Assembly (NCBI RefSeq): GCF_003289955.1
Contig: NZ_QLZR01000008.1
Coordinates: 1 to 64,000, forward strand
Origin: Planococcus halotolerans
Lineage (GTDB): Bacteria > Bacillota > Bacilli > Bacillales_A > Planococcaceae
DNA: 64,000 bases
Reading direction: 5' to 3'
Position numbers and translations under genes: made by a program. The notes beneath the pieces are model-generated. The model had not been told where the DNA came from, searched no databases, and saw only the letters and a list, made by a program, of their open reading frames with translations. Shown here in pieces: positions 8,467 to 16,763 of the stretch. Position 1 is the first letter of the stretch. The number at the start of each line of letters is the position of its first letter.

Positions 8467-9900
8467 ATGAGCTATCCGAATTGGCTTAGCCAACGGGCAC
8501 ATTTAAGCGGCAGCCGAATGGCGCTGTCATATGGCGGGCAGCAATGGACATTCGCGGAAATCAATGACATTGCCGCCGATTATGCGGGCAGACTGACGTC
8601 TCTTGGAATCTCTTCTGAAACGAGAGTTGCCGTCCTTGCCAAATCGCATCCGGAGTCTGTGTTTGTTATGTATGCGTGTCTGCATATAGGCTGTGAGATG
8701 GTCATGCTGAATGAGCGGCTTTCGGCAACGGAACTGGAATATCAATTGCAAGATTCAAAAGCTGCTTATTTATTGGTGGATGAAGAACTGCAAGGGAAAC
8801 TCGATTCCAGCAATAAAATCAGTTTTTCTGAAATTCAAAATGCTTCGCCTTCCAATTTCAAACCGGAAGAAGAGTGGCCAGAAGATCGGACGATTTCAAT
8901 CATGTATACATCCGGCACAACCGGTTATCCAAAAGGCGTCCGGCAAACAGCAGGGAACCATTTCTCCAGTGCAGTTTCATCCGCGTTGAATATCGGCATT
9001 GCACCTGGAGATGTCTGGCTCTGCGTCATGCCGCTATTCCATATCAGCGGTTTTTCGATTCTGATGCGTTCACTCATCTATGGGATGGGTGTGCAGCTTC
9101 ATCCGAAATTCGATCCAAAAATCTGTGCGCACGAATTAAGCGCTGGAACAGTCACCCATATGTCTGTGGTGGCAGTGACGCTGGAACGGGTTTTGAGTGA
9201 GCTGGAAACAGCAGCTCTCCATGTTTCGGCAAATTTCAAAGCGATGCTCGCCGGCGGTGGTCCGGTTCCGATTTCATATATGGAACGGGCTGAGAAGTAC
9301 GGCATTTCCGTGCTGCAAACATATGGCATGACAGAAACTTCCTCTCAGACGACCACATTGCAGCCGGCAGATGCTAAACGGAAGATCGGTTCGTCCGGCA
9401 AGCCTTTATTTTTATACCAAATAAAGATTGCTGAAAATGCAGCGCCTGGTGAAAAAGCGGAAATACTGATTAGGGGTCCACAGGTGACGCCAGGGTATAT
9501 CGGGAAATTTGCGGAGCGAGACGTGCAAGAAGAAGGCTGGTTCCATACTGGAGACATCGGTTATCTGGATGAAGAAGGTTTTCTGTTTGTCGTTGACCGG
9601 CGTTCGGATCTGATTGTATCCGGCGGTGAAAACATATATCCGGCTGAGATTGAAAAGGTCTTGCTTGGACATCCGGCTGTTCGAGAAGCAGGAGTCTGCG
9701 GCATGCCCGATGAGCAATGGGGAGAAGTGCCGGCGGCTTTTGTCGTTCTTCATGAAGAAGCGGCGATGGAAGATTTAAAGGCTTTTTTGAAATCACATAT
9801 TGCCGGTTATAAAATCCCGAAAGTGATTCGTACAGTCGATTCATTGCCGCGCAATGCTTCGAACAAAGTACTTAGAAGAGAGTTGAAATCATGGTTGTGA
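8467..9900 (+). CDS. menE: o-Succinylbenzoate-CoA ligase (MenE)
   Basis: 477 aa member of the ANL adenylate-forming superfamily. Activates o-succinylbenzoate with ATP and CoA, feeding MenB. Motifs: P-loop MYTSGTTGYPKGV (about 148-160), YGMTETSSQ (A5), TGDIGYLDEEG and DRRSDLIVSGGENIYPAEIE (hinge), and the C-terminal catalytic Lys in PRNASNKVLRREL. It overlaps menC by 10 bp. Confidence 0.95.
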   Translation: MSYPNWLSQRAHLSGSRMALSYGGQQWTFAEINDIAADYAGRLTSLGISSETRVAVLAKSHPESVFVMYACLHIGCEMVMLNERLSATELEYQLQDSKAAYLLVDEELQGKLDSSNKISFSEIQNASPSNFKPEEEWPEDRTISIMYTSGTTGYPKGVRQTAGNHFSSAVSSALNIGIAPGDVWLCVMPLFHISGFSILMRSLIYGMGVQLHPKFDPKICAHELSAGTVTHMSVVAVTLERVLSELETAALHVSANFKAMLAGGGPVPISYMERAEKYGISVLQTYGMTETSSQTTTLQPADAKRKIGSSGKPLFLYQIKIAENAAPGEKAEILIRGPQVTPGYIGKFAERDVQEEGWFHTGDIGYLDEEGFLFVVDRRSDLIVSGGENIYPAEIEKVLLGHPAVREAGVCGMPDEQWGEVPAAFVVLHEEAAMEDLKAFLKSHIAGYKIPKVIRTVDSLPRNASNKVLRRELKSWL

Positions 9901-10970
9901 CGATTCGGGAGATCAGATTCCAGCGAATCCATAAAAAGCTGAAAAAAACGTTTGTCACTTCTTTGCAGACTGTAAACGACCGTGAAGCAATCATGGTAAC
10001 AATTATATCTGACAACGGGTTAGAAGGTTTCGGAGAATGTGTAGCATTCTCGACTCCCTGGTACACGGAAGAAACGGTGGAAAGCTGTGCTTTTGTGATG
10101 GAGCGGGTTTTGAAGCCATTATTGCAGGGTAGGATTCTGTCCTCACCTCACGAAGTGGCTACTGTCTTTGCACCGGTCAAAGGCAATCATATGGCGAAAG
10201 CGGCCATTGAAATAGCAGTATGGGACTTGTTTGCGAAATACGAAGGGGTGCCGTTATGGCAATATATTGGAGGTATCCATAAGCATATTCCTGCAGGTGT
10301 AGTGGTAGCAGCCGGTGCTGATGGCCTTTTGCATGACATCGAACAGGCAGTATCAAAGGGCTATAGCCGTATTAAAATTAAAATTACTGCTGAATCTGAT
10401 ATAGATTTATTGAAAGAGGCAATCAGCCGTTATCCTGATATAATGTTTTTCGCTGATGCGAATGGCGGATTCAATAAAGACAGTTTTGGTCAGCTCACTC
10501 TTTTTGATGATGTTGGATTTTCATTGATGGAACAGCCTTTCGGCAAACAGGAATGGGATCTTCACGCACAGGCAAAAAAACAGATGAAGACGCCTATTTG
10601 TCTGGATGAAAGCATTACAAGCATTCATGATGTAGAGCGGATGATTGAGATGCAGGCAGCTGATATTATTGTACTGAAAATGGGGCGGCTGGGCGGCTGG
10701 CATGAAACATTGAAAGTCGTGGATTTATGTCGCAGGAATAGCATCGGGATGTGGGTAGGCGGCATGATTGAATTCGGCATTTCCAAAGCCCATAATCTGG
10801 CGTTGGCTTCTCTGCCGGATATCGTGCTGCCTGGCGATTTTTCAGATTCCCGGCATTTTTGGAATGAAGACGTTATTACTCCTGAGATAGAAGTGATTGA
10901 TGGAAAAATCGAATTACAGCAGCAGGCAGGCATCGGCTATAGTGTAGACTTAAATAAAGCAAGGCTCTAA
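9891..10970 (+). CDS. menC: o-Succinylbenzoate synthase (MenC)
   Basis: 359 aa enolase-superfamily dehydratase that turns SHCHC into o-succinylbenzoate. The Lys pair is in YSRIKIKI, and the metal ligands are in FFADANG, MEQPF and LDESI. The second catalytic Lys is in VLKMGRLGG. Family members may also be N-acylamino-acid racemases; position directly behind menE favours MenC. Last gene of the men group, with the terminator overlapping its stop codon. Confidence 0.94.
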   Translation: MVVTIREIRFQRIHKKLKKTFVTSLQTVNDREAIMVTIISDNGLEGFGECVAFSTPWYTEETVESCAFVMERVLKPLLQGRILSSPHEVATVFAPVKGNHMAKAAIEIAVWDLFAKYEGVPLWQYIGGIHKHIPAGVVVAAGADGLLHDIEQAVSKGYSRIKIKITAESDIDLLKEAISRYPDIMFFADANGGFNKDSFGQLTLFDDVGFSLMEQPFGKQEWDLHAQAKKQMKTPICLDESITSIHDVERMIEMQAADIIVLKMGRLGGWHETLKVVDLCRRNSIGMWVGGMIEFGISKAHNLALASLPDIVLPGDFSDSRHFWNEDVITPEIEVIDGKIELQQQAGIGYSVDLNKARL

Positions 10971-10992
10971 GAGTCTTGCTTTATTTTTTTGT
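10952..10992 (+). terminator. Terminator after menC
   Basis: 15-bp stem (aaataaagcaaggct / agtcttgctttattt, one G-U) then seven T; the stop codon lies inside the stem. Confidence 0.92.
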
Positions 10993-11076
10993 CTTTATAA
11001 AACTGATTTATGATACGATTAATTGGAACTTTCTGTATGGTTGGTTAGTTGTTTATATGGAAAAGAGGAGGGTTTT

Positions 11077-11964
11077 ATGAACCAGCGAATATTTTTTGGT
11101 GTTCTGTCATTTATTATTTTAGGATGGATCATTGCGATAGGGTATGCAAGTTCCCAGCAACTGGATCAGCCGGTATTCCTTGATCATTACATAGATGAAT
11201 ACCAGCAGGATGAAATTCAAATGCAGTTTTATTACATAACGAATAAAAGAGATCGAAAAGCAGTCAATTATATAATGCTGGATGATATACCGGGCTATGT
11301 CGACCACTATTATGATCCGATGATGGAAGAGATTCCATATGAACAGCGATTTGGCCATTATGAAGTGCGAAGTATTTATGCGACATTGGATTTACGGGGA
11401 CTGGATTCTATCGATGAAAAAATGGTGTTCGATAAGATGAGGGTGCATTTTTCTGATGGTCAATTTGAAACGGTAGATGTGGGTGAAATTATAATCCATC
11501 CAGCTCTGTATAATGAAAAAAATTATTTATCACAAGACGTAACAGCTGCAGGGGCTGATTGGGCCGGCTATATTCTGAATGCTGAGGAAGATTTTTCAAT
11601 TGAGTCGCTGGTGCCCCATATCCCAGTGGACGAATCAGCTCACTTGAAAGTGCAGGTTCTTAATCCTGAAGAGAGTTTTCACGAATCCAGGTTCTTTAAG
11701 GTAGTGGAAGACGGGGCTCAAAATAGCCAGGGCATTGGATATGAAGATGTAAATTATCCTATCGTTTTAAATGAGGAAGATAAGTTGGCGGTGTCTTTCA
11801 TAAATGAAGGCAATTATAAGTACGTTCTGAAATCCTGGGTGAGAGTTGAAGGAAAAGACACAGATGGCTTGGACGTTTCTTTCCCAACATACTTGTCTCA
11901 GATTCCGCAGTTGGAAAAAGAGGATGTAAAGACAATTATTGAACAAAAGCGGGAGGACCAATAA
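11077..11964 (+). CDS. Membrane-anchored protein of unknown function
   Basis: 295 aa; no family recognised. An N-terminal hydrophobic segment (about residues 4-23) is followed by a long acidic, Tyr-rich, presumably extracellular domain without cysteines or further helices. The start ATG has GAGGAGG seven bases upstream; an earlier in-frame start at 11023 has no such site. It ends exactly where the next gene begins (TAA then ATG), so the two are very likely co-translated with the multi-span protein that follows. Confidence 0.8.
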   Translation: MNQRIFFGVLSFIILGWIIAIGYASSQQLDQPVFLDHYIDEYQQDEIQMQFYYITNKRDRKAVNYIMLDDIPGYVDHYYDPMMEEIPYEQRFGHYEVRSIYATLDLRGLDSIDEKMVFDKMRVHFSDGQFETVDVGEIIIHPALYNEKNYLSQDVTAAGADWAGYILNAEEDFSIESLVPHIPVDESAHLKVQVLNPEESFHESRFFKVVEDGAQNSQGIGYEDVNYPIVLNEEDKLAVSFINEGNYKYVLKSWVRVEGKDTDGLDVSFPTYLSQIPQLEKEDVKTIIEQKREDQ

Positions 11965-12543
11965 ATGAAGAAATCATTGAGTCAAATTTTATATGGTTAT
12001 GTTTTCATTCTTCTCGATATCCGGATAGGTGTGGATATCCTGGCCGATCCAGTCGGTTATCTCCTGATTGCGCTCGGATGCCTCAAGCTGGGAGAAAAGT
12101 ATACAGACGGCAAACTGGCGGCTTATATTGCCATCACTATGATTTTTTTGTCCATTCCTTCCGTTCTTATCGATTTTAATCTTGTTGAAACTGGATCCTG
12201 GTATTATTATTCCAATGGCTTGTTTGTGGGTGAACTGGTTATGACTTTCTATTTGTTCAGGCTGTTGAAACGGTTGGCAGAAGCATATGGCGAAAATGAA
12301 TTAAAAGACCGTACCCAATTTTTGTATAATATCTATATCCCAGCGAGCTTGTTTATGCTCGGCTTGGCTGCTTTCTATACAGCTACTGAAATGCGAAGTA
12401 TGGAAGAAGTTTTTTTCGTTCTGGTACTGATTTTATTGATATTAAATATCGCCTTTATTCTTTTGCTTAATGCCTTTCGAAAAGCTGCAAAAGAGGAAGA
12501 ACCGCTTGTTTTGGATCTGGGGGAAGGGAGTAAGGAGGGCTGA
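11965..12543 (+). CDS. Multi-span membrane protein of unknown function
   Basis: 192 aa; not recognised. About five hydrophobic stretches (near residues 8-24, 28-40, 50-68, 77-92, 116-135 and 141-160, the first being weak) and an acidic C-terminal tail. It directly abuts the preceding anchored protein and shares one base with the next gene, so it is the middle of a three-gene unit. Confidence 0.8.
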   Translation: MKKSLSQILYGYVFILLDIRIGVDILADPVGYLLIALGCLKLGEKYTDGKLAAYIAITMIFLSIPSVLIDFNLVETGSWYYYSNGLFVGELVMTFYLFRLLKRLAEAYGENELKDRTQFLYNIYIPASLFMLGLAAFYTATEMRSMEEVFFVLVLILLILNIAFILLLNAFRKAAKEEEPLVLDLGEGSKEG

Positions 12544-12950
12544 TGAAATTTTATATCGCTTCGAGTTTTGCAAATAAAGATAAGGTAAGGGAAGCTGCAA
12601 GCATTTTAAGAGAGGCGGGACACGTTCAAACCTATGATTGGACAGCGAATTTGCGCGCTTCTTCGGTTGAAGAACTGGTGTTGTATGGAACGCTGGAGAA
12701 GAAAGCTGTGCTCGAGGCGGAGTTTATAATTGTTTTATTGCCGGCGGGCAAAGGCAGCCATATTGAATTGGGCATGGCGCTTGGACATGGAAAACGCGTG
12801 TATCTTCTTTCGGAAACTGAAGAGCTATTCGACTTTGAGGTGACCAGTACTTTCTATTATTTACCGGAAGTTCATATTCTGGTCGGAGCATTGAGCGAGA
12901 GCATTGAAAGCATCTCGAAGTCCATAGAACAGCAAAAAAGCGTCCAATGA
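12543..12950 (+). CDS. Nucleoside 2-deoxyribosyltransferase-like protein
   Basis: 135 aa. The opening FYIASSFANKDKV and the later LLPAGKGSHIELGMALGHGKRVYL resemble the NDT/YtoQ-type fold, in which the Glu of the S-H-I-E-L-G segment corresponds to the catalytic nucleophile. The substrate is not evident and a non-catalytic nucleotide-binding role is possible. GGAGGG lies upstream and the ATG overlaps the previous stop by one base. Its stop codon is inside a bidirectional terminator. Confidence 0.75.
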   Translation: MKFYIASSFANKDKVREAASILREAGHVQTYDWTANLRASSVEELVLYGTLEKKAVLEAEFIIVLLPAGKGSHIELGMALGHGKRVYLLSETEELFDFEVTSTFYYLPEVHILVGALSESIESISKSIEQQKSVQ

Positions 12951-12967
12951 TTGCCATTGGACGCTTT
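12937..12967. terminator. Bidirectional terminator between convergent genes
   Basis: 13-bp perfect stem (aaagcgtccaatg / cattggacgcttt) with a 5-base loop and A/T runs on both sides. Confidence 0.88.
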
Positions 12968-12974
12968 CTGCATT

Positions 12975-13400
12975 TTATTTCAGTACTGGATTACGTGGAG
13001 ATTTCAATGCTTTGAAAAGAGTTTGGATCAGGATGAATACAGCTGCTGCCGCCATACAGGAGATGGCTAACAGAAAGAAGCTATCAGCAAATTCCTCATA
13101 TTTGAAGCCGAGCGCCAGGTAGGCGCCGTCTTCAAAACCGGTTGGCTGATAATAGAACAGATGGTCAAGCAGGATATCGAGCGTGGAGAAAATCCAGCCG
13201 ATTACAAATGCAGCAAAAATCCGCATGCCGTGTGCCAGCATTTTTTCTTTACTGTCTTCAGGGAATTTCAGCATTAAAGCAAGAAGCGCAGTGCCAATGA
13301 TGATTACCGGTATTTCCAGCTGTTCAACATACATGGAAGGGGTCACTGCCAAACTTGTCAGGACCGCTGCGACTGTTAAGGCGGCAAGCAATTTTTTCAT
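12975..13400 (-). CDS. Small membrane protein of unknown function
   Basis: 141 aa with four hydrophobic segments; no family recognised. Three in-frame starts lie close together (13418 TTG, 13409 ATG, 13400 ATG). Only the last has AAGGA at a normal distance, so MKKLLAALTVAAV is taken as the N-terminus. It is alone on this strand between two terminators. Confidence 0.75.
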   Translation of the reverse strand: MKKLLAALTVAAVLTSLAVTPSMYVEQLEIPVIIIGTALLALMLKFPEDSKEKMLAHGMRIFAAFVIGWIFSTLDILLDHLFYYQPTGFEDGAYLALGFKYEEFADSFFLLAISCMAAAAVFILIQTLFKALKSPRNPVLK

Positions 13401-13503
13401 CCGGACCATCCTTTTCAAAAAAGAAGTTATTATCAGTATACAATAAAAACGAAAATTCCGAAAACAGGTCCGGGATGTTGATATTATAAAATTTTTTGAA
13501 ATG

Positions 13504-13530
13504 AAAAAAACACACCCGTGATGGGTGTGC
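13504..13530 (-). terminator. Terminator of the zinc-binding lipoprotein gene
   Basis: 7-bp stem cacaccc / gggtgtg with loop gtgat; seven A on the plus strand give the minus-strand U-tract. Confidence 0.85.
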
Positions 13531-13532
13531 TT

Positions 13533-14543
13533 TTATTTCAGAATAGTTTCAAGGACTTCCAGATTTCTTTCCATCAAAGTGAAGTAGGTTTCTCCATTAT
13601 CGATATCTTCCTGCGTCAACACGCCGAGATTATGCATTTGGACAGCTTCCGCGCCGACTTCTTTCTGGACAACTTCTGTCAGATTGGACGAGACGTTCTG
13701 TTCGAACACGATGTATTCGATGTTTTTCTCGCGTGCCATGTCAACAATTTCCGTTAACTCTTTCTGGGATGGTTCGTCCTGGCTGTTCAGGCCAGCTACA
13801 GCCACCTGTTCAAAGCCATATGGTTCCGCTAAATAAGTGAACGCTGCGTGGGAAACAAAAAAAGTATCCTTTGATACGCGTTCCCCTAAATGGCTGAACG
13901 ATTCATCCAATTGTTCGAGCTCCTCGATCAGTTGGGTGTGATTCGTTTCATAAACTTCAGTGTTACCCGGATCTTCGGCAATCAGTGAATCTTTGATGGA
14001 TGTTGCAAGTTCCTGGCTGAGTTTTGGCGACATCCAGATATGAGGGTCCGTAGAGCCGTGGTCATGGCCTTCATGGTCAGCTTCTTCTGCATGTTCTTCA
14101 TGATCTTCATGAACTTCATGTTCATCGTCATGGGCTTCTTCTTCACCGTCATGTTCCAGTGCAGCTTCCAATTGCTCATCAGTGATTGAATCTGCAAGTG
14201 CCGTAAATTCCACATCTTCACCATCAAGCGTGTTTTTCGCGCTGTCGATAAAACCTTCAAGGCCAAGGCCGATATAAAACATAAGGTCCGCTTCCGCGAT
14301 GGCGATCATATCCTGTTGGGTCGGTTCGAATGTGTGTTCATTCGCCCCAGCCGGGTAGACGGATTCCACTTCCACTTGATCCCCGCCGATTCTTTCAGTG
14401 AAATAAGTGATCGGATAGACAGTCGTAAACACCTGGATCTTCGAGCTGTCTTCTTTTGAATCAGCATTGTCTGTTCCGGAATCGCTGCAAGCGGCCAATG
14501 TCAGTATTGATATTAATAAAATAAATAGAGCTAATTTTTTCAT
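13533..14543 (-). CDS. Zinc ABC transporter substrate-binding lipoprotein (ZnuA/AdcA type)
   Basis: 336 aa. Lipoprotein signal with lipobox LTLAAC (Cys19), so it should be anchored outside the membrane. The fold is cluster A-I: PAGANEHTFEPT, DPHIWMSP and SHAAFTYLAEPYG supply the usual metal-binding His residues. A very His/Asp/Glu-rich loop (about residues 133-168) is typical of zinc rather than manganese binders. Neither an ATPase nor a permease gene adjoins it, so the rest of the transporter must be elsewhere. A Zur-like palindrome lies just upstream of the ribosome site. Confidence 0.93.
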   Translation of the reverse strand: MKKLALFILLISILTLAACSDSGTDNADSKEDSSKIQVFTTVYPITYFTERIGGDQVEVESVYPAGANEHTFEPTQQDMIAIAEADLMFYIGLGLEGFIDSAKNTLDGEDVEFTALADSITDEQLEAALEHDGEEEAHDDEHEVHEDHEEHAEEADHEGHDHGSTDPHIWMSPKLSQELATSIKDSLIAEDPGNTEVYETNHTQLIEELEQLDESFSHLGERVSKDTFFVSHAAFTYLAEPYGFEQVAVAGLNSQDEPSQKELTEIVDMAREKNIEYIVFEQNVSSNLTEVVQKEVGAEAVQMHNLGVLTQEDIDNGETYFTLMERNLEVLETILK

Positions 14544-14554
14544 GTTAATCCTCC

Positions 14555-14575
14555 AAAATGTAACGATTACGTTTT
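14555..14575 (-). promoter_or_regulatory. Zur-like operator upstream of the zinc lipoprotein
   Basis: Inverted repeat around TGTAACGATTACGTT (minus strand AACGTAATCGTTACATT). It resembles, with one arm mismatch, the Zur box known from Bacillus (arms CGTAAT/ATTACG). It ends about 12 bases before the start codon, so bound repressor would block transcription under zinc sufficiency. Identification is by eye only. Confidence 0.6.
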
Positions 14576-14618
14576 AATTACAAACAGTATCTTACCGCAA
14601 ACTATATTCAAACACAAG

Positions 14619-14645
14619 AAAAACCTCCAAATCATTTTTTTGGAG
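14619..14645 (-). terminator. Terminator of yidD
   Basis: 8-bp stem cctccaaa / tttggagg with the stop codon in the loop and a minus-strand U-tract. Confidence 0.75.
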
Positions 14646-14874
14646 GCCATTCTTCAGGTACAAAATCGACGCCGCCTTTATTGAAAGGATGGCAGCTGAG
14701 TATCCGTTTTATTGCCAGGTATCCGCCTTTCAGTGCTCCGTGCTTCTCGACGGCTTCGATGCCGTAATGGGAACAGGTCGGGTAGAACCGGCAGCTGGGC
14801 GGTGACAGGGGAGATATGAAACGCTGATAGAAGCGGAAAATTTTAATCAGTATTGTTTTCATGTTGGTCGCCAT
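14632..14874 (-). CDS. yidD: Membrane protein insertion efficiency factor (YidD)
   Basis: About 80 aa. The family core is [23 protein letters not shown], followed by [19 protein letters not shown], with three conserved Cys. A small inner-face membrane protein associated with YidC-type insertion. Start uncertain: ATG 14874 has GGAAAG just upstream, ATG 14862 gives the more usual [13 protein letters not shown]-terminus, and an in-frame ATG at 14904 would run into the dps promoter. Here it is not near rpmH-rnpA-yidC. Confidence 0.92.
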   Translation of the reverse strand: MATNMKTILIKIFRFYQRFISPLSPPSCRFYPTCSHYGIEAVEKHGALKGGYLAIKRILSCHPFNKGGVDFVPEEWPPKK

Positions 14875-14904
14875 CTTCTTTCCATAAGTTTGGAAACTCT
14901 TCAT

Positions 14905-14930
14905 GTTTATTGTATGGGCTTTAAAGGTAT
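14905..14930 (+). promoter_or_regulatory. Candidate sigma-B promoter of dps
   Basis: GTTTAT (14905-14910), 14-base spacer, AGGTAT (14925-14930). Each hexamer differs by one base from the sigma-B consensus GTTTAA-N13-15-GGGTAT. dps is a classical sigma-B gene in Bacillus. Confidence 0.6.
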
Positions 14931-14976
14931 TAATAAAGTAGAAGAACTTATCAATTTGAATGGAGAGTGGATTTGG

Positions 14977-15423
14977 ATGTCAAAAGAATTAAATCAGGAA
15001 TTAAACGTACAGGTCGCAACATGGTCGGTGGTTTATACAAAATTACATAATTTCCACTGGTATGTAAAAGGGCCGTCATTTTTCACACTGCATGTGAAAT
15101 TTGAGGAACTTTATAATGAAGCGACACTTCATATGGATGAAATTGCAGAACGTTTGCTGGCACTTGGCGGCAAACCTGTAGCAACAATGAAAGAGCAGCT
15201 TGACTTGTCAGTGGTCAAGGAAGCGAGCAGCAAGGAAAGTGCTGAAGAAATGGTTGAAACCATTGTAAGTGATTATGATAAGATCATGGCTTCACTGAAA
15301 AAAGGAATGGAATATGCAGCTGAAGATGGCGACGATATGACGGAAGATATGTTGAACGCCATTCACCAGAATCTTGAGAAGCATTCATGGATGCTTTCAG
15401 CATTCCTTGGCGAAAAGAAGTAA
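14977..15423 (+). CDS. dps: Dps-family ferritin-like DNA-protecting protein
   Basis: 148 aa, normal for Dps. The ferroxidase-site signature [23 protein letters not shown] (about 24-46), then [14 protein letters not shown] (about 52-65), is complete. Stores iron and consumes peroxide as a dodecamer, protecting DNA. The in-frame upstream extension to 14890 is discarded: [10 protein letters not shown] with GGAGAG before it is the natural N-terminus. Single-gene unit between a candidate sigma-B promoter and a terminator. Confidence 0.94.
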   Translation: MSKELNQELNVQVATWSVVYTKLHNFHWYVKGPSFFTLHVKFEELYNEATLHMDEIAERLLALGGKPVATMKEQLDLSVVKEASSKESAEEMVETIVSDYDKIMASLKKGMEYAAEDGDDMTEDMLNAIHQNLEKHSWMLSAFLGEKK

Positions 15424-15436
15424 AATAAAATTACAC

Positions 15437-15472
15437 AAGCGCACACGTTTCGAATTGTGTGCGCTTTTTTTA
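15437..15472 (+). terminator. Terminator after dps
   Basis: 10-bp stem aagcgcacac / gtgtgcgctt followed by seven T. Confidence 0.9.
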
Positions 15473-15493
15473 TTTGTTCAGGAGTGAGGCAGG

Positions 15494-15952
15494 ATGGAAT
15501 ACACGGATTTAAATGGCTGCGAATGCCGGTTATCTTTTGAAAGGGATGCTTTTCAAGTGGAAAGCCGACATGTACTTGTCATTGCGAAATTCAATGGAAA
15601 ATGGCTGCTGACGGAACACAGGGAGCGGGGGCTGGAGTTTCCCGGCGGCAAAGCTGAGGCAGGGGAAAGTTTGGCCGAAGCCGCCAAAAGGGAAGTATAC
15701 GAAGAAACAGGCGGTGTAATTGAAAGTCTTGACTGGTTTGCGGAATACCTGGTCCACAGCGAGCCGCCATTTTCTAAAACGGTATTCACGGGAACGATTT
15801 CAGCCATTGACGAAATTGATCTGTTGGAAACTAAAGGAGCTGTTCTGGTTGAGAGTTTGGACGAGGACAGGGCCTTCAGTTTTCTGATGAAAGATGAAGG
15901 AATGAAAGAAATTATGGAGCGGGTGAAACAGGATGGAAAATGGGAAGATTAG
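15494..15952 (+). CDS. ytkD: Nudix hydrolase (YtkD-like)
   Basis: 152 aa. A complete Nudix box runs from Gly51 (GGKAEAGESLAEAAK, then REVYEETGG), with all catalytic Glu. B. subtilis YtkD removes 8-oxo-dGTP and can strip RNA 5' phosphates; length and place beside dps match that gene. The last 20 bases overlap the next ORF, so the pair is coupled. Confidence 0.85.
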   Translation: MEYTDLNGCECRLSFERDAFQVESRHVLVIAKFNGKWLLTEHRERGLEFPGGKAEAGESLAEAAKREVYEETGGVIESLDWFAEYLVHSEPPFSKTVFTGTISAIDEIDLLETKGAVLVESLDEDRAFSFLMKDEGMKEIMERVKQDGKWED

Positions 15953-16724
15953 ATCAAAAAGAATATACCCTTCGCCGAATCCCCATGTGAAGCTGACGGA
16001 AATCGTTTATTGGTCAGAAGGCTTGAAGGTCAAAGGGCTGCTGGCAGAACCCAAAAAGCCGGGGAATTACAGCGGATTGCTGTACCTGCGCGGCGGCATC
16101 CAGTCAATCGGCATGGTGAGGCCGGCACGGGCTGCCCAATATGCCGCACAGGGATTTGTGGTATTTGCTCCTTATTACCGGGGCAACAGAGGGGGAGAAG
16201 GCCGTGATGAATTTGCCGGTGCCGACCGCTGGGACGCGGTCCATGCGGTGGATGTACTGAAACAATTCTGCAATGGGCATGTGCATTTGCTGGCATTTTC
16301 CAGAGGCGGCATCATGGCGCTGTGGACAGCGGTGCTGCGGGATGATATCACGTCTCTGGTGACGTGGGCAGGTGTTACAGATACAGTCTTAACTTATAAA
16401 GAGCGACCGGATATGCGGCGCATGATGAAGCGGATTTATGGTGGGACGCCGAATACGGCTTTAACTGCCTACGAAGAACGGAATCCGCTTTTAAGGTTGG
16501 ATGAAGCAACAGCACCGGTGCTGATCATACACGGATTGAGAGATGAAAATGTGCTGCCGGCACAGGCTTACCTATTGGAAGAAGCTTTAAAGCTGAATGA
16601 TCATCCTCATGAAACCTGGTATTTCCCCGAATACACGCATTTCTTTCCGCCGGCTGCCAACCGTAAAACGGTGGCTGCATTGGCGCATTGGATGAAAGAG
16701 AAAGAAAAAGATACTGCAAATTAA
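15933..16724 (+). CDS. Alpha/beta hydrolase of the prolyl-oligopeptidase type (YtmA-like)
   Basis: 263 aa. Nucleophile elbow LLAFSRGGIMAL (Ser about 124), acid/His region VLIIHGLRDENVLP and EYTHFFPP (His about 238). The family contains S9-like peptidases and esterases; no substrate can be assigned. The ATG lies inside the Nudix gene with GGAGCGGG upstream. It corresponds in place and size to B. subtilis ytmA from memory. Confidence 0.82.
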   Translation: MENGKIRSKRIYPSPNPHVKLTEIVYWSEGLKVKGLLAEPKKPGNYSGLLYLRGGIQSIGMVRPARAAQYAAQGFVVFAPYYRGNRGGEGRDEFAGADRWDAVHAVDVLKQFCNGHVHLLAFSRGGIMALWTAVLRDDITSLVTWAGVTDTVLTYKERPDMRRMMKRIYGGTPNTALTAYEERNPLLRLDEATAPVLIIHGLRDENVLPAQAYLLEEALKLNDHPHETWYFPEYTHFFPPAANRKTVAALAHWMKEKEKDTAN

Positions 16725-16757
16725 AAAGCACATCCGGCAACTCGCCGGATGTGCTTT
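16724..16757. terminator. Bidirectional terminator between the hydrolase gene and pckA
   Basis: 15-bp perfect stem (aaaagcacatccggc / gccggatgtgctttt) with a 5-base loop, A/T tracts on both sides. Confidence 0.92.
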
Positions 16758-16763
16758 TGCTTA

